A DNA stretch of 64,000 nt from an uncultured Pseudomonadota bacterium (GTDB lineage: Bacteria > Pseudomonadota > Gammaproteobacteria > Ga0077536): assembly GCA_903825645.1 (NCBI GenBank), contig CAIKBL010000009.1, positions 1 through 64,000 of the forward strand. Direction: 5' to 3'. The position numbers and the translations under genes were made by a program. Positions 7,938-16,598 of the stretch are shown one piece after another (the first letter of the stretch is position 1; each line of letters starts with the position of its first letter). The notes below the pieces were generated by a model. That model ran no database searches. It was not told the DNA's origin and saw only the letters and a list, made by a program, of their open reading frames with translations.

Positions 7938-10166
7938 TTATTTAGCGGCCAGTGCCGCTTCGAGCTCGGCTTCCAGCTGCGCGATCCGAAGATCCTTCGG
8001 ATTCGGCATCATCACGGAGCGGATGGCATCTGCCGGGCAGGTGTCTTCAGGCGTACCCCGATACAACAGGGTGCGGTCCTTCCATGAGCCATAGAATGGC
8101 GGCTCACGCGGTGGCTCGGCGGTCTCCCAGGTCTTCACGAATTCGTGATACGGCTTCCCGCGCTGCTTACGCGCCTCGCGCTCTGCCTGCCGCGCGGCCT
8201 CCGTCGCCGCCGCATCCACTGCGCCGGTTTTTTCATCGAGGACCACGCGATACACGTTAAGCACGCTTCGCATGGAAATGAGCTCGTCGAGATAGTCTTT
8301 CGACACGAGCGCGGGATCGCGCTCGAGTACATCGCCGTAACCACCGCCACCGCCCTGGGTAATCATGTAGAGCTCACCGGGCTGCGCGAATTCAAGCTGC
8401 AGCCCCATGTGATGGGTCGAGTATTTGGCGTTCGGAAATGGCCGTTCGTTCATGATCTCGGGGATGGTGAAACGCAACAACTCGCGCTGATCTTTCATCA
8501 CCTCGAAGACGTTCACGCCCTTGACTTTGCACAGCGGCAACGTGCCCGGCGCATAACCACCAAAAATACCGTAGGTCGTGGGGAACTTGGAACCAATACT
8601 GCAGCACATGAAGCCCCACATGGACGAATCTTTCATGGTCGCAATCTGCTGGTAGCCATGCCCCCCGCGGAACTTGCCGAAGCCTTCCGCATCCTTCATC
8701 AAGCGGTGCGGCACAATCTTGATCAACGGCACTTCTTCTTCGATTAACTCCTGCTCCCCAATGTCCGCCATCGGTGCGAAAATGGGCGCGAGCGAATGCT
8801 CTCCGTCGCGATTCCAGCGCGCGGCACCGCCCATACCATTCAAATCGGCGCACACGTTGCCGACGAGCTCCCCGTACTGATTGATCCCCCCATACAGGAA
8901 GGTCACGATCATGTTGTACCAACCGGCGATGATGTCGGTGGCGCGATGACTCGAACTGTACAGATATTTCGGTACCGCAATCTGGATAGCCGTGAAGCCT
9001 GGGAAGAAGGTCATCATGCTCTGCGCGTTCGGGGCGTCCGGCGAGCAATGCAGCGCCGAGCGGCGGTCGGTCAAGACCGTCATGGGGGCAAACACCGCTT
9101 GATTACGCGGCAAATCCGGCCAGACGAAGCTCAGGAATTCCTGAGCGAGCATCCCCTTTAGTGACGCCAGTACCGTATTGTTCGGTCGATTAAGGAACTC
9201 CGGCGAAGAGCCCCGGAAATCGATGATGAGCTCATCGCCCCGCTTGTCGAGTTCGCAGCGGATCCGAATAAGGCAGTTTTCGCGCAACGTGCCGTCGGCG
9301 AAGACGTTCGAGCGAACCTTCCCGTCCGGCCAGGCGCTTAGCCGGCGCCGAACCTCGGCTTCGGTATCGGTCAGCGTCTTGCGCATGGTCGCGACCACCG
9401 CGTCGACCCCATATTCGGCAATCGCTTCCTCTACCCGCGCCTTCATGCGCATGGCAGCAAAAAACTTTGACTTCATGCCTTCCAGCTGCAGCTTGGGCTC
9501 ACGTACCGAGTTCTGCAGGAAGGTCAGGATGTCGCGTTTGAACTCATAGTTTTCGCCGACCTTGATGGGCGACATCTTGAGACCTTCATCGAACGGGGAT
9601 TCTGCCGCTGACGGCATACCGCCCGGCTCGATCGCGCCGTTTTCGCCTTCATGCACGATAGCGCCGGTGAAGCAGATGAGCTCGCCTTCATGAAACACCG
9701 GGATAACGAGACTCTGATCCGTGTTATGAATGTTGCCGTAGCGCGCATCGTTATGCATGAAGATGTCGCCATCTTTCAGGCCCACGGTCGGATCATCCTT
9801 CCAGTATTTCAGAATGAATTTCACGGGATGTTGTGTCAGCACCGAAAATATAAGCACCCCGCCCATGCTGGCGAGCGCCAAATCTCCGTTCGCCGTCCAC
9901 ACGCCGGATATGAGATCGCCCCATTTCGCACCCGGTGCTGCCCCCATCTGCTCGACCATGTCGAACGATTCGTTGCAGGCCGTCTGGAGCTTATGACGCA
10001 CCAGATTGATCTGGTCCGTATCGGTAAAACTGTCGAGCGCTCGCTGTTCACGTGGCGTGGTCTTAACCACGCTGTGATCTTCCATGATCTGCTGATCGGG
10101 CCCGAGGAAGAGCACGTTCTCTTCGAGAAATTTCTCGATAATCGACTTTTCTTGGTCACCGCCCAT
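7938..10166 (-). CDS. Hydantoinase B/oxoprolinase-type carboxylase subunit (Apc beta-like)
   Basis: This 742-residue protein has the hydantoinase B/acetone carboxylase alpha fold. The segment GDIFMHNDARYGNIHNTDQ contains the Asp and His residues that bind metal in this family, and GGGGGYGD near residue 590 is the family's C-terminal glycine motif. In acetophenone carboxylase this subunit is thought to carboxylate the enol-phosphate made by the ATP-using subunits. A charged, Lys/Arg/Glu-rich tail (about residues 640-742) extends beyond the core. AAGAGGG lies about 8 bases before the ATG start. It is fourth in the operon, 23 bases after the upstream gene. Confidence 0.87.
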   Translation of the reverse strand: MGGDQEKSIIEKFLEENVLFLGPDQQIMEDHSVVKTTPREQRALDSFTDTDQINLVRHKLQTACNESFDMVEQMGAAPGAKWGDLISGVWTANGDLALASMGGVLIFSVLTQHPVKFILKYWKDDPTVGLKDGDIFMHNDARYGNIHNTDQSLVIPVFHEGELICFTGAIVHEGENGAIEPGGMPSAAESPFDEGLKMSPIKVGENYEFKRDILTFLQNSVREPKLQLEGMKSKFFAAMRMKARVEEAIAEYGVDAVVATMRKTLTDTEAEVRRRLSAWPDGKVRSNVFADGTLRENCLIRIRCELDKRGDELIIDFRGSSPEFLNRPNNTVLASLKGMLAQEFLSFVWPDLPRNQAVFAPMTVLTDRRSALHCSPDAPNAQSMMTFFPGFTAIQIAVPKYLYSSSHRATDIIAGWYNMIVTFLYGGINQYGELVGNVCADLNGMGGAARWNRDGEHSLAPIFAPMADIGEQELIEEEVPLIKIVPHRLMKDAEGFGKFRGGHGYQQIATMKDSSMWGFMCCSIGSKFPTTYGIFGGYAPGTLPLCKVKGVNVFEVMKDQRELLRFTIPEIMNERPFPNAKYSTHHMGLQLEFAQPGELYMITQGGGGGYGDVLERDPALVSKDYLDELISMRSVLNVYRVVLDEKTGAVDAAATEAARQAEREARKQRGKPYHEFVKTWETAEPPREPPFYGSWKDRTLLYRGTPEDTCPADAIRSVMMPNPKDLRIAQLEAELEAALAAK

Positions 10167-10189
10167 GGCCGTACCCTCTTAAAAAGATT

Positions 10190-12319
10190 TTAGACTTCGT
10201 CTTTCGTCATCCACGCCGAGCCGGACAACCCCATCGTAAGCGACCAGCCTGGTTCGATCAGGTAAGTCGTTCGGGGTGACTCGATAAGCGCAGGACCTCT
10301 GACCGTCATGCCCTCGTGAACCGCCTCATAGTCATACACCGCGGTCGAATAGGACTCCGTGAATTGCGGAAACCAGCACTCCCGATGCGTGCGTGCCACC
10401 GGCTGGTCAGGGATCTGCTTGACCGAGCGCTCGAGGGACAATCGCTGATGCTCCACGTAGGACACCACACGAATGACATTCACGCGCACACCGGCCTCCG
10501 GCGCTTGACTACCTTCACCAAAGCGCTGCGCATAGTTCACGCTGAAACGATCGAGCAGGGTGATGACATCCTGCATGGATTCCAGACGACTCAGCGGACT
10601 CGTCACGCTGATCTGCGCGAGCTGATTGCCGTAGCGCATATCGAGTTCGACGCGGGTCTGGATATCACCCGGCGCGACACCCTGACGGGCGAGATCTTCA
10701 CGACCCCGTTCTTCCAACTCGGCAACCGTTGCGTTGAAAACCTCAAAATTTTCCAACATGCGTCGCTCGGTCGCGTCATACAGCATGAGGTACAACGACT
10801 TCTCGTGAATGTGGAGCGCGTTCATATTGCCGGCGCCGAGCGCTGAGAATACCGAACTGAAGGGCGGAATCAGGACTTTAAAAATACCGATCGCGCTGGA
10901 ATATCCGCAGGCATGGATCGGCCCACCGCCGCCATAGCTCAACATCACGAACTGCTTCGGGTTATAGCCCTTGACCGCGACTTCTTTGAAAATCGCCGCC
11001 GCCATATTGGCGTCCACCTTGCGTTTGATGGCTTTGGCCCCCTCGATGAGCGACATCCCGGAGGGTTTGCAGACGTACTCTTCAATTGCCCGCTCTGCGC
11101 GTCGCTTGTTGACCTTGATGGTGCCACCGGCATAGTTATCCTGGTCCAAATAACCGAGCACCAGATTCGCGTCCGTGGTCGTCGGCAATTTGCCGCCCCG
11201 CCCGTAGCACGCCGGTCCCGGATCGGAGCCGGCGCTGTCCGGACCCACTTCAACCGCGTCCCATAGCCGGTCGTAGCGGGCAATGGAGCCACCGCCCGCG
11301 CCCAGCGTGTGCAAATAAGTCATGGGCGTACTGACGAGCCAGCGATCGATGACCGGATTGAAGTCATAGAACTTCACCCCGTCAGCGGTCACGAGCCCGA
11401 TATCGAAGCTTGTGCCGCCCATATCGGTCGCGATGATGTTGGGCTCTTTGAACTGCCCCGAGATATAATTGGCCGCTTCCAGGCCCGCGATGGGACCCGA
11501 GTGAATCGTCTGCAGGGCGTGGGTCGAATTGAGCTGCGCCATGCCGGAGGTGTTGTGCACGAGCAGCATCGGACGCTGATAGCCGTTCTGCCGCAACACG
11601 ATCTCGAGCGATGACATGCCGTGATACATCTTGTCGTGGAGATAGGCGTCTAGGATCGCCGACATAGTCCGCGAATATTCGCCCTTACGCCCCGCCACGC
11701 GATGGGAAACGACAATCGGGATGGCGCCCAAAACATGCGTGGGATATTCGGACAGGATAATCCGCTCCACTTCCTTTTCGTGCGACGGATTGACCACCGC
11801 ATTGACCAGTGCCACAACGAACGCCTGCGCGCCCTGATCGACCAACTTTCGGACCTGCGTGCGCACATTCTCTTCATCGACCTTGAGCACTGCCGTACCT
11901 TTGTAATCAATACGCTCGTCGACGCCGACAATCATGCGGATAGGCACCAACGGGATTGGGCGATCAGCGCCCGGGATATCCGTTTGCTCCGCGTCCGACA
12001 GGCCATCGCCGTAACCACGGGCCCGCATGAGGGGCACTGAGGATTCATATCCCGACGTGGTGATGAGTCCGACCCGCGGACCATTGCGCTGAATCAGTGC
12101 GTTGGTCCCCAAGGTCGTGCCGTAACGTACGGCATCCACCGAGCTCAAAACCTCGCGCACCGATTTACCCAACTCGGCACATGCCTTCTGCAGCGCGTCC
12201 ATGAAACCGGCCGCCAGATTGTGATGGGTTGTCAGTGCCTTCGATTCGACATACTGATTATCGTATGCCAGAAAGCAGTCCGTGAATGTCCCGCCAATGT
12301 CTACACTAACCCGCCGCAT
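10190..12319 (-). CDS. Hydantoinase A-type ATP-using carboxylase subunit (Apc alpha-like)
   Basis: This 709-residue member of the hydantoinase A/N-methylhydantoinase family starts MRRVSVDIGGTFTDCF. It carries the two ASKHA phosphate loops, DIGGTFTD near residue 7 and DMGGTSFDIG near residue 300. Such subunits bind ATP and phosphorylate the enol form of the substrate in acetone and acetophenone carboxylases. A second paralogue (12671-14611) is in the same operon, giving the alpha/alpha' pair of acetophenone carboxylase. The gene overlaps the upstream gamma gene by 14 bases, so the two are probably translationally coupled. Confidence 0.87.
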   Translation of the reverse strand: MRRVSVDIGGTFTDCFLAYDNQYVESKALTTHHNLAAGFMDALQKACAELGKSVREVLSSVDAVRYGTTLGTNALIQRNGPRVGLITTSGYESSVPLMRARGYGDGLSDAEQTDIPGADRPIPLVPIRMIVGVDERIDYKGTAVLKVDEENVRTQVRKLVDQGAQAFVVALVNAVVNPSHEKEVERIILSEYPTHVLGAIPIVVSHRVAGRKGEYSRTMSAILDAYLHDKMYHGMSSLEIVLRQNGYQRPMLLVHNTSGMAQLNSTHALQTIHSGPIAGLEAANYISGQFKEPNIIATDMGGTSFDIGLVTADGVKFYDFNPVIDRWLVSTPMTYLHTLGAGGGSIARYDRLWDAVEVGPDSAGSDPGPACYGRGGKLPTTTDANLVLGYLDQDNYAGGTIKVNKRRAERAIEEYVCKPSGMSLIEGAKAIKRKVDANMAAAIFKEVAVKGYNPKQFVMLSYGGGGPIHACGYSSAIGIFKVLIPPFSSVFSALGAGNMNALHIHEKSLYLMLYDATERRMLENFEVFNATVAELEERGREDLARQGVAPGDIQTRVELDMRYGNQLAQISVTSPLSRLESMQDVITLLDRFSVNYAQRFGEGSQAPEAGVRVNVIRVVSYVEHQRLSLERSVKQIPDQPVARTHRECWFPQFTESYSTAVYDYEAVHEGMTVRGPALIESPRTTYLIEPGWSLTMGLSGSAWMTKDEV

Positions 12320-12674
12320 TGGCTGTCCCCTGTGCTTGCGCGTGGCGCTCTTTCAATTTATCGATATCGAGTTCAATGTCGTGCGTGATCGGATGACCGG
12401 GCGGTAGATATTCATTTTCCACCAGCGTCCCGCATCCCGGACAGTAGAATTCAATAATCCGGCACCATTTAGGATCGGGCGCGTAACTGAACGGATAACG
12501 CTCATCGAGGATCGGGTGATGGATATCCCGCGGATCTCGATTCGCGACCAACAACCCTTCCTTGTAGTTGCTGCGCGCGGGGGCAATGTCGTGGTCGCAA
12601 CGCCGGCAGTGCCAACGCTCGCTGTTGAGATCGATCTCGAGATATTCAGTGATCGCGACTCGTGGGGTACTCAT
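12306..12674 (-). CDS. Acetone/acetophenone carboxylase gamma-type subunit
   Basis: This 122-residue protein belongs to the small (gamma) subunit family of ATP-dependent ketone carboxylases. Two CxxC pairs, CRRC in the N-terminal third and CPGC in the middle, form a zinc ribbon, and the family motif ENEYLPPGHP follows. In known complexes it is structural and holds the large subunits together. Its ATG overlaps the upstream stop codon (ATGA), and its 3' end overlaps the next gene by 14 bases. This tight packing marks an operon whose products form one complex. Confidence 0.88.
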   Translation of the reverse strand: MSTPRVAITEYLEIDLNSERWHCRRCDHDIAPARSNYKEGLLVANRDPRDIHHPILDERYPFSYAPDPKWCRIIEFYCPGCGTLVENEYLPPGHPITHDIELDIDKLKERHAQAQGTANAAG

Positions 12675-14611
12675 GCCTTGCCATCCTCCAGAATGAGATC
12701 TTGATTGGGGGTAACCCGCAAATGCCAGGCGGCATCTACCAAGCAGGTCAGATAATCACCCTTGATGAGACAGGGGCCGTTGAGGGCATGTCCGGGAGCG
12801 AGATCTTTGTCCTGATAGACCGTCACGGCCGTGACGGCGTTAGCATCGAGCAGGATCGGCGTCTCGGCGCCAGCGCCCGGCACGCCGGCCACCACCCCGG
12901 TATCGGCATGCAACACCGACACCGGCAAGGCGTAGACCGCCTTCAGCGTCAGCCGCGGATCTACGTGTCCGTCAATCCCGACCTGTTCTCCCCTGACCAC
13001 CTCTTCATGCACCGCCGCCCCCGCTGCGGACCACAACGAATAGGTATATTGGCAGTCGTTCTCGTCTACCCCTTCGCCCGACATGTCGCGTCGAACGCGC
13101 GTGTTGAGCGTGGCTTTCAGGGTGCCGATTTTCCCCGCATCGTTTGCGCTGAGCGCTATTTGATGTTCGTGCGCCAGGTGACTGAAGCCGATCCCAAAGG
13201 CGCTGAATACCGCAGCCAGATGCGGCACAATAATTTTCGTCAGGCCGACGGCCCGTGCGATGCCGGTGACAATGATCGGCCCGCCGCCGCCGAAGGCCAG
13301 AAGGGCCGTCTTCGCGATGTCCGCACCCGCGGCCTTCAGCGTGCGCGACAACTGCGCACCGACCTGCTGCTGGAAGGCATCGATAATGGCACGTGCCGCC
13401 TGCTCGAGGTTCAAACCCAGCGGCGTACCGACCTGCGCCAAGACCGCTTGCGCAGCCCGCTCCCGGTCAAGCTTGAGCTCACCGCCGAGATAACGTTCGG
13501 GATCCAGAATGCCGGCGAGCAGCAGCGCATCCGTCAGCGTCGCGTCACTGCCACCACGGCCGAAGGACGCCGGCCCTGGGACCGCCCCCACGCTCTCCGG
13601 ACCAATGACGATAGCCCCCAGGTGAACGGTCACAATGGAGCTTCCCCCCAGCCCGAAGCTCTGCAGTCTGGGTAAGGGGAAGGACGTCGGTAACGTTTCA
13701 ACGGCCCCATAGGGCAGCAGTGAAACCCGTCGCCCGCTAATCACGGAAACGTCAGTGGTCGTGCCCCCGATATCCATCGACACGACTGTCTCTAGATCGT
13801 ATAGCTTCGCATAGGCCAAAGCGCCTTCGAGACCGCCCCGGGGACCCGAGCCCCAGGTTTTGATGGCGGTGGTTTTCGCGACGCGCGCGGAATCGCCATC
13901 ATTGCGAAAGATCAGGAGCGGTCGTTTGAGATGTTGACTCTTACAGACATTCTCCGCGCCGTAGAGAAAATGCTCCATGCCCGGATGCAGGTAGGAATTG
14001 ATCACCGCGGTCGCCACGCGGCGCGATAAATCGGCATCCTCGACGAGTTCGGTTGAAATCAGAAACGGAATCGCCCCCAGCAGGTGGCGGGGGTAGCGAT
14101 CCAGCAGCGCATCCTTGACCTTCTGCTCGGCGGCTGCCGTGCGCAGACACACGACCAGCCGCTGTGTCCCGACCGACAGCAGTTGGTTAATAATGGCCGT
14201 CAGCTCATCACCTTGGATGCTGCCATCCGCGGCGACCTTGATACCGGCAGGTCGGGCTGGCACCATCGCCTGCCAAAGTGCCGAATCCCCGTAGACCGCG
14301 TGGGCCCCGTAAACCGCGGCCTCCTGCCCCGCCTCGACCAGCAAGGCAACGGGAACGCCCTTGTGTTCGACCACGGCATTCGTGCCGGAAGTGGTGGAAT
14401 AGCGCAGACAATCGGTCTCGCGCATGAGGCGCGCCAGATCTTCGTCGCCGAACAATTCCCGCGAACCACGTTTCATCGCATCAATGAAACATTGCGTTAG
14501 ATCGTGCGGTGTCGTCGTCGACTTCGCATGAACCGTTCGCGCGCCGTCGCTGATGCACACGTCGGTGAATGTCCCGCCGTTATCGATGTTGACCAGAAAT
14601 CCCATCTTCAC
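12671..14611 (-). CDS. Hydantoinase A-type carboxylase subunit (Apc alpha'-like)
   Basis: First gene of the carboxylase operon. The 646-residue product has NIDNGGTFTDVCISDG at the N-terminus and SMDIGGTTTDVSVISG near residue 275, the two phosphate-binding loops of the ASKHA fold. It is a shorter paralogue of the 709-residue subunit. Two different A-type subunits plus gamma, beta and epsilon match the composition of acetophenone carboxylase and not the three-subunit acetone carboxylase. The start at 14611 has only a weak ribosome binding site. The 343-base gap upstream is shared with the divergent halogenase gene. The true substrate could be another aryl or alkyl ketone. Confidence 0.87.
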   Translation of the reverse strand: MKMGFLVNIDNGGTFTDVCISDGARTVHAKSTTTPHDLTQCFIDAMKRGSRELFGDEDLARLMRETDCLRYSTTSGTNAVVEHKGVPVALLVEAGQEAAVYGAHAVYGDSALWQAMVPARPAGIKVAADGSIQGDELTAIINQLLSVGTQRLVVCLRTAAAEQKVKDALLDRYPRHLLGAIPFLISTELVEDADLSRRVATAVINSYLHPGMEHFLYGAENVCKSQHLKRPLLIFRNDGDSARVAKTTAIKTWGSGPRGGLEGALAYAKLYDLETVVSMDIGGTTTDVSVISGRRVSLLPYGAVETLPTSFPLPRLQSFGLGGSSIVTVHLGAIVIGPESVGAVPGPASFGRGGSDATLTDALLLAGILDPERYLGGELKLDRERAAQAVLAQVGTPLGLNLEQAARAIIDAFQQQVGAQLSRTLKAAGADIAKTALLAFGGGGPIIVTGIARAVGLTKIIVPHLAAVFSAFGIGFSHLAHEHQIALSANDAGKIGTLKATLNTRVRRDMSGEGVDENDCQYTYSLWSAAGAAVHEEVVRGEQVGIDGHVDPRLTLKAVYALPVSVLHADTGVVAGVPGAGAETPILLDANAVTAVTVYQDKDLAPGHALNGPCLIKGDYLTCLVDAAWHLRVTPNQDLILEDGKA

Positions 14612-14954
14612 TCCCCTTCGGTTAACCGGGCATAAGGTGTCACACAGTCACGTCTCAGCGCCAGCGCTTCGCCTTGCATGCGCTCACAACGGATGAGGGT
14701 AGAGAGGGAGACGAAACTGCTGAATGCGTGGCAGACCACACGCCACCGGGCAAACCACCACGTCGGGTGGTTGCTCGAAGGGGTCTGATTTAACTTCAAT
14801 TTGTACCACGGCAGCAAGCCTCGCGCGCAAATCTTAATTTGCTGCGCCGCATGAAAACGAATCTCATCCGAAGGTTTGACGCACTGCGGTTACAGGCTAG
14901 CGCGGGCAGCGCATAATGTGCGGAATTGAACACCGCGGGTAGAGGGAGAGGGTT
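14612..14954. other. Divergent intergenic region between carboxylase and halogenase
   Basis: This region must hold promoters for both directions. The one structured element is the TGCTGCG-C-CGCATGA site at 14840-14854. AGAGGGAG lies just before the halogenase ATG. No gene is seen. Confidence 0.6.
14840..14854. promoter_or_regulatory. Imperfect palindrome CTGCG-C-CGCAT in the divergent promoter region
   Basis: This member of the TGYTGCR-N-YGC site set keeps the TGCG/CGCA core around a single central base, with weaker outer bases. It lies 229 bases upstream of the carboxylase operon and 101 bases upstream of the halogenase, so it could control both. Confidence 0.35.
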
Positions 14955-16493
14955 ATGAACGAACGCAGGGAAAATCCCGGTCACATCCTGATCGTGGGGG
15001 GCGGCACCGCGGGTTGGATGACCGCCATCACCCTTGCCCACGCCTGGCACGCGCTGGGGACAAAGATTACCCTGATCGAATCCGATGCCATTGGGATCAT
15101 CGGTGTCGGCGAAGGCTCGACCCCGAAAATGCGGCGCTTTTTCCAAAAGCTCGGTATCGCCGACAAAGACTGGATGCCGCAGTGCAATGGAACCTATAAG
15201 TGCGGGATCCGCTTCCCCGGCTGGTCCACGCGCCCGGGGTATGAGAGCTACTACCATCCCTTCTTTTCGATGAGTGACGATCCCTTTATTCGTGCCTTTT
15301 ATCAAAACATGACGCTCCGGCAAAGAAGTCTAGAGGCACACGCGCTGCCGGATACCTTCTTCCTCTCGAATTATCTCGCCAAGCACGCGCGTGCACCGCT
15401 GCCCACACCGGCGGCAAATTATCTGGCGGACTACGCCTACCACTTCGATGCGCGTTTGATTGGGGACTTGCTGAAGCAAAAATCACTGGCGCTGGGCGTG
15501 CACCACCTGGTGGACACGATAACGACCGTCAGGCAGACGGAACAAGGCGACCTCTCGGGCGTTGAAACCACACACCATGGTCTGGTCGAGGCGGACTTCT
15601 TCGTGGATTGTTCCGGTTTTTCCAGTCTACTGATCGGCAAGGCCCTGGCGGTCCCCTTCAAATCCTATAAAGACTTCCTGTTCAACGATCGGGCCGTCGC
15701 CATGCCCACGCCGCACGCCGATCCGGCCGTACTGCGCTCGGAGACCCTTTCCAGCGCGATGAAATTCGGCTGGGCCTGGAAAATCCCCCTCACCAACCGC
15801 GTCGGTAATGGCTATGTCTACTCTTCTGACCACCTTGATGAAGAAAGCGCTGAGCGCGAGCTCCGCGCCCACCTAAAATTACCGGCGGACGATCACACCG
15901 AGGCCCGTCATCTAAAAATGCGGGTTGGGCGTCTGGAACGCACGTGGGAGAAAAACTGTCTGGCGGTCGGACTTGCCCAGGGTTTTATCGAGCCCCTGGA
16001 GGCGACCGCGCTCATGATCGTGCAGGACACGGTGGAGAATTTCATCGAGCGCTATCAGGAGGCGGGCTTCACACCAACAGGTCGCGCGGCGTTCAATTCC
16101 AAAATAAACCTCATCTTTGACAGTGTCAAAGACTACGTTTACCTGCACTACAAGTTGAATACGCGACAGGATACCGCCTACTGGGTGGCCGCGCGCGCGA
16201 ATCCACACCTGTCGTCATCTGTCGCCGAAATTCTCGACGTCTGGGATAACGGCGGTGATCTACTGACGGAAATTAACCGGCAAAGTGAGCACATGAGCTA
16301 CAGCCCGACGTCTTGGTTCTGCATTCTGGCGGGCATGGGCCGTTTCCCTCGTAAGCCACCGCGCAAGCCACGACGAGATATTCCCGTCATCGATCCGGCT
16401 GGGCCACGACAGTCGTGTCTTGAGATGTTGAAACATTTTCCGGATCACCGCACGGTCGTCGATGACATGCGGGCAAACGCATTGGGGCTTTGA
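14955..16493 (+). CDS. Flavin-dependent (tryptophan) halogenase family protein
   Basis: 512 residues. Visible signatures are the FAD-binding GGGTAGW (residues 15-21), GEGSTP (52-57), Lys82 at the position of the catalytic lysine of PrnA/RebH (K79), and WAWKIP (273-278), the WxWxIP motif that separates halogenases from monooxygenases. The conserved FxEPLES motif reads FIEPLEAT: Glu349 is kept but the following Ser is Ala350. The family uses FADH2, oxygen and halide to make hypohalous acid, which travels to the lysine. A flavin reductase partner is not encoded nearby. AGAGGGAG precedes the ATG. The substrate is unknown; the neighbours hint at a small aromatic compound and not tryptophan. Confidence 0.88.
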   Translation: MNERRENPGHILIVGGGTAGWMTAITLAHAWHALGTKITLIESDAIGIIGVGEGSTPKMRRFFQKLGIADKDWMPQCNGTYKCGIRFPGWSTRPGYESYYHPFFSMSDDPFIRAFYQNMTLRQRSLEAHALPDTFFLSNYLAKHARAPLPTPAANYLADYAYHFDARLIGDLLKQKSLALGVHHLVDTITTVRQTEQGDLSGVETTHHGLVEADFFVDCSGFSSLLIGKALAVPFKSYKDFLFNDRAVAMPTPHADPAVLRSETLSSAMKFGWAWKIPLTNRVGNGYVYSSDHLDEESAERELRAHLKLPADDHTEARHLKMRVGRLERTWEKNCLAVGLAQGFIEPLEATALMIVQDTVENFIERYQEAGFTPTGRAAFNSKINLIFDSVKDYVYLHYKLNTRQDTAYWVAARANPHLSSSVAEILDVWDNGGDLLTEINRQSEHMSYSPTSWFCILAGMGRFPRKPPRKPRRDIPVIDPAGPRQSCLEMLKHFPDHRTVVDDMRANALGL

Positions 16494-16554
16494 GCGGGGA
16501 GATCGCCGTCGGCGGCGTGGGCGTGCGCGGGTGGGCCGCGCGGAGATCACTTAA

Positions 16555-16582
16555 AATCTCCGCGGCTTGCGCCGCGGAGATT
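16555..16582 (-). terminator. Terminator hairpin between halogenase and DUF1329
   Basis: AATCTCCGCGGC-TTGC-GCCGCGGAGATT is a perfect 12-bp stem between two convergent genes. On the minus strand it is followed by TT and then AAG, a short T tract, so it ends the DUF1329 transcript and could serve the halogenase transcript as well. Confidence 0.75.
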
Positions 16583-16598
16583 AATGCCGGGTGCCTGT

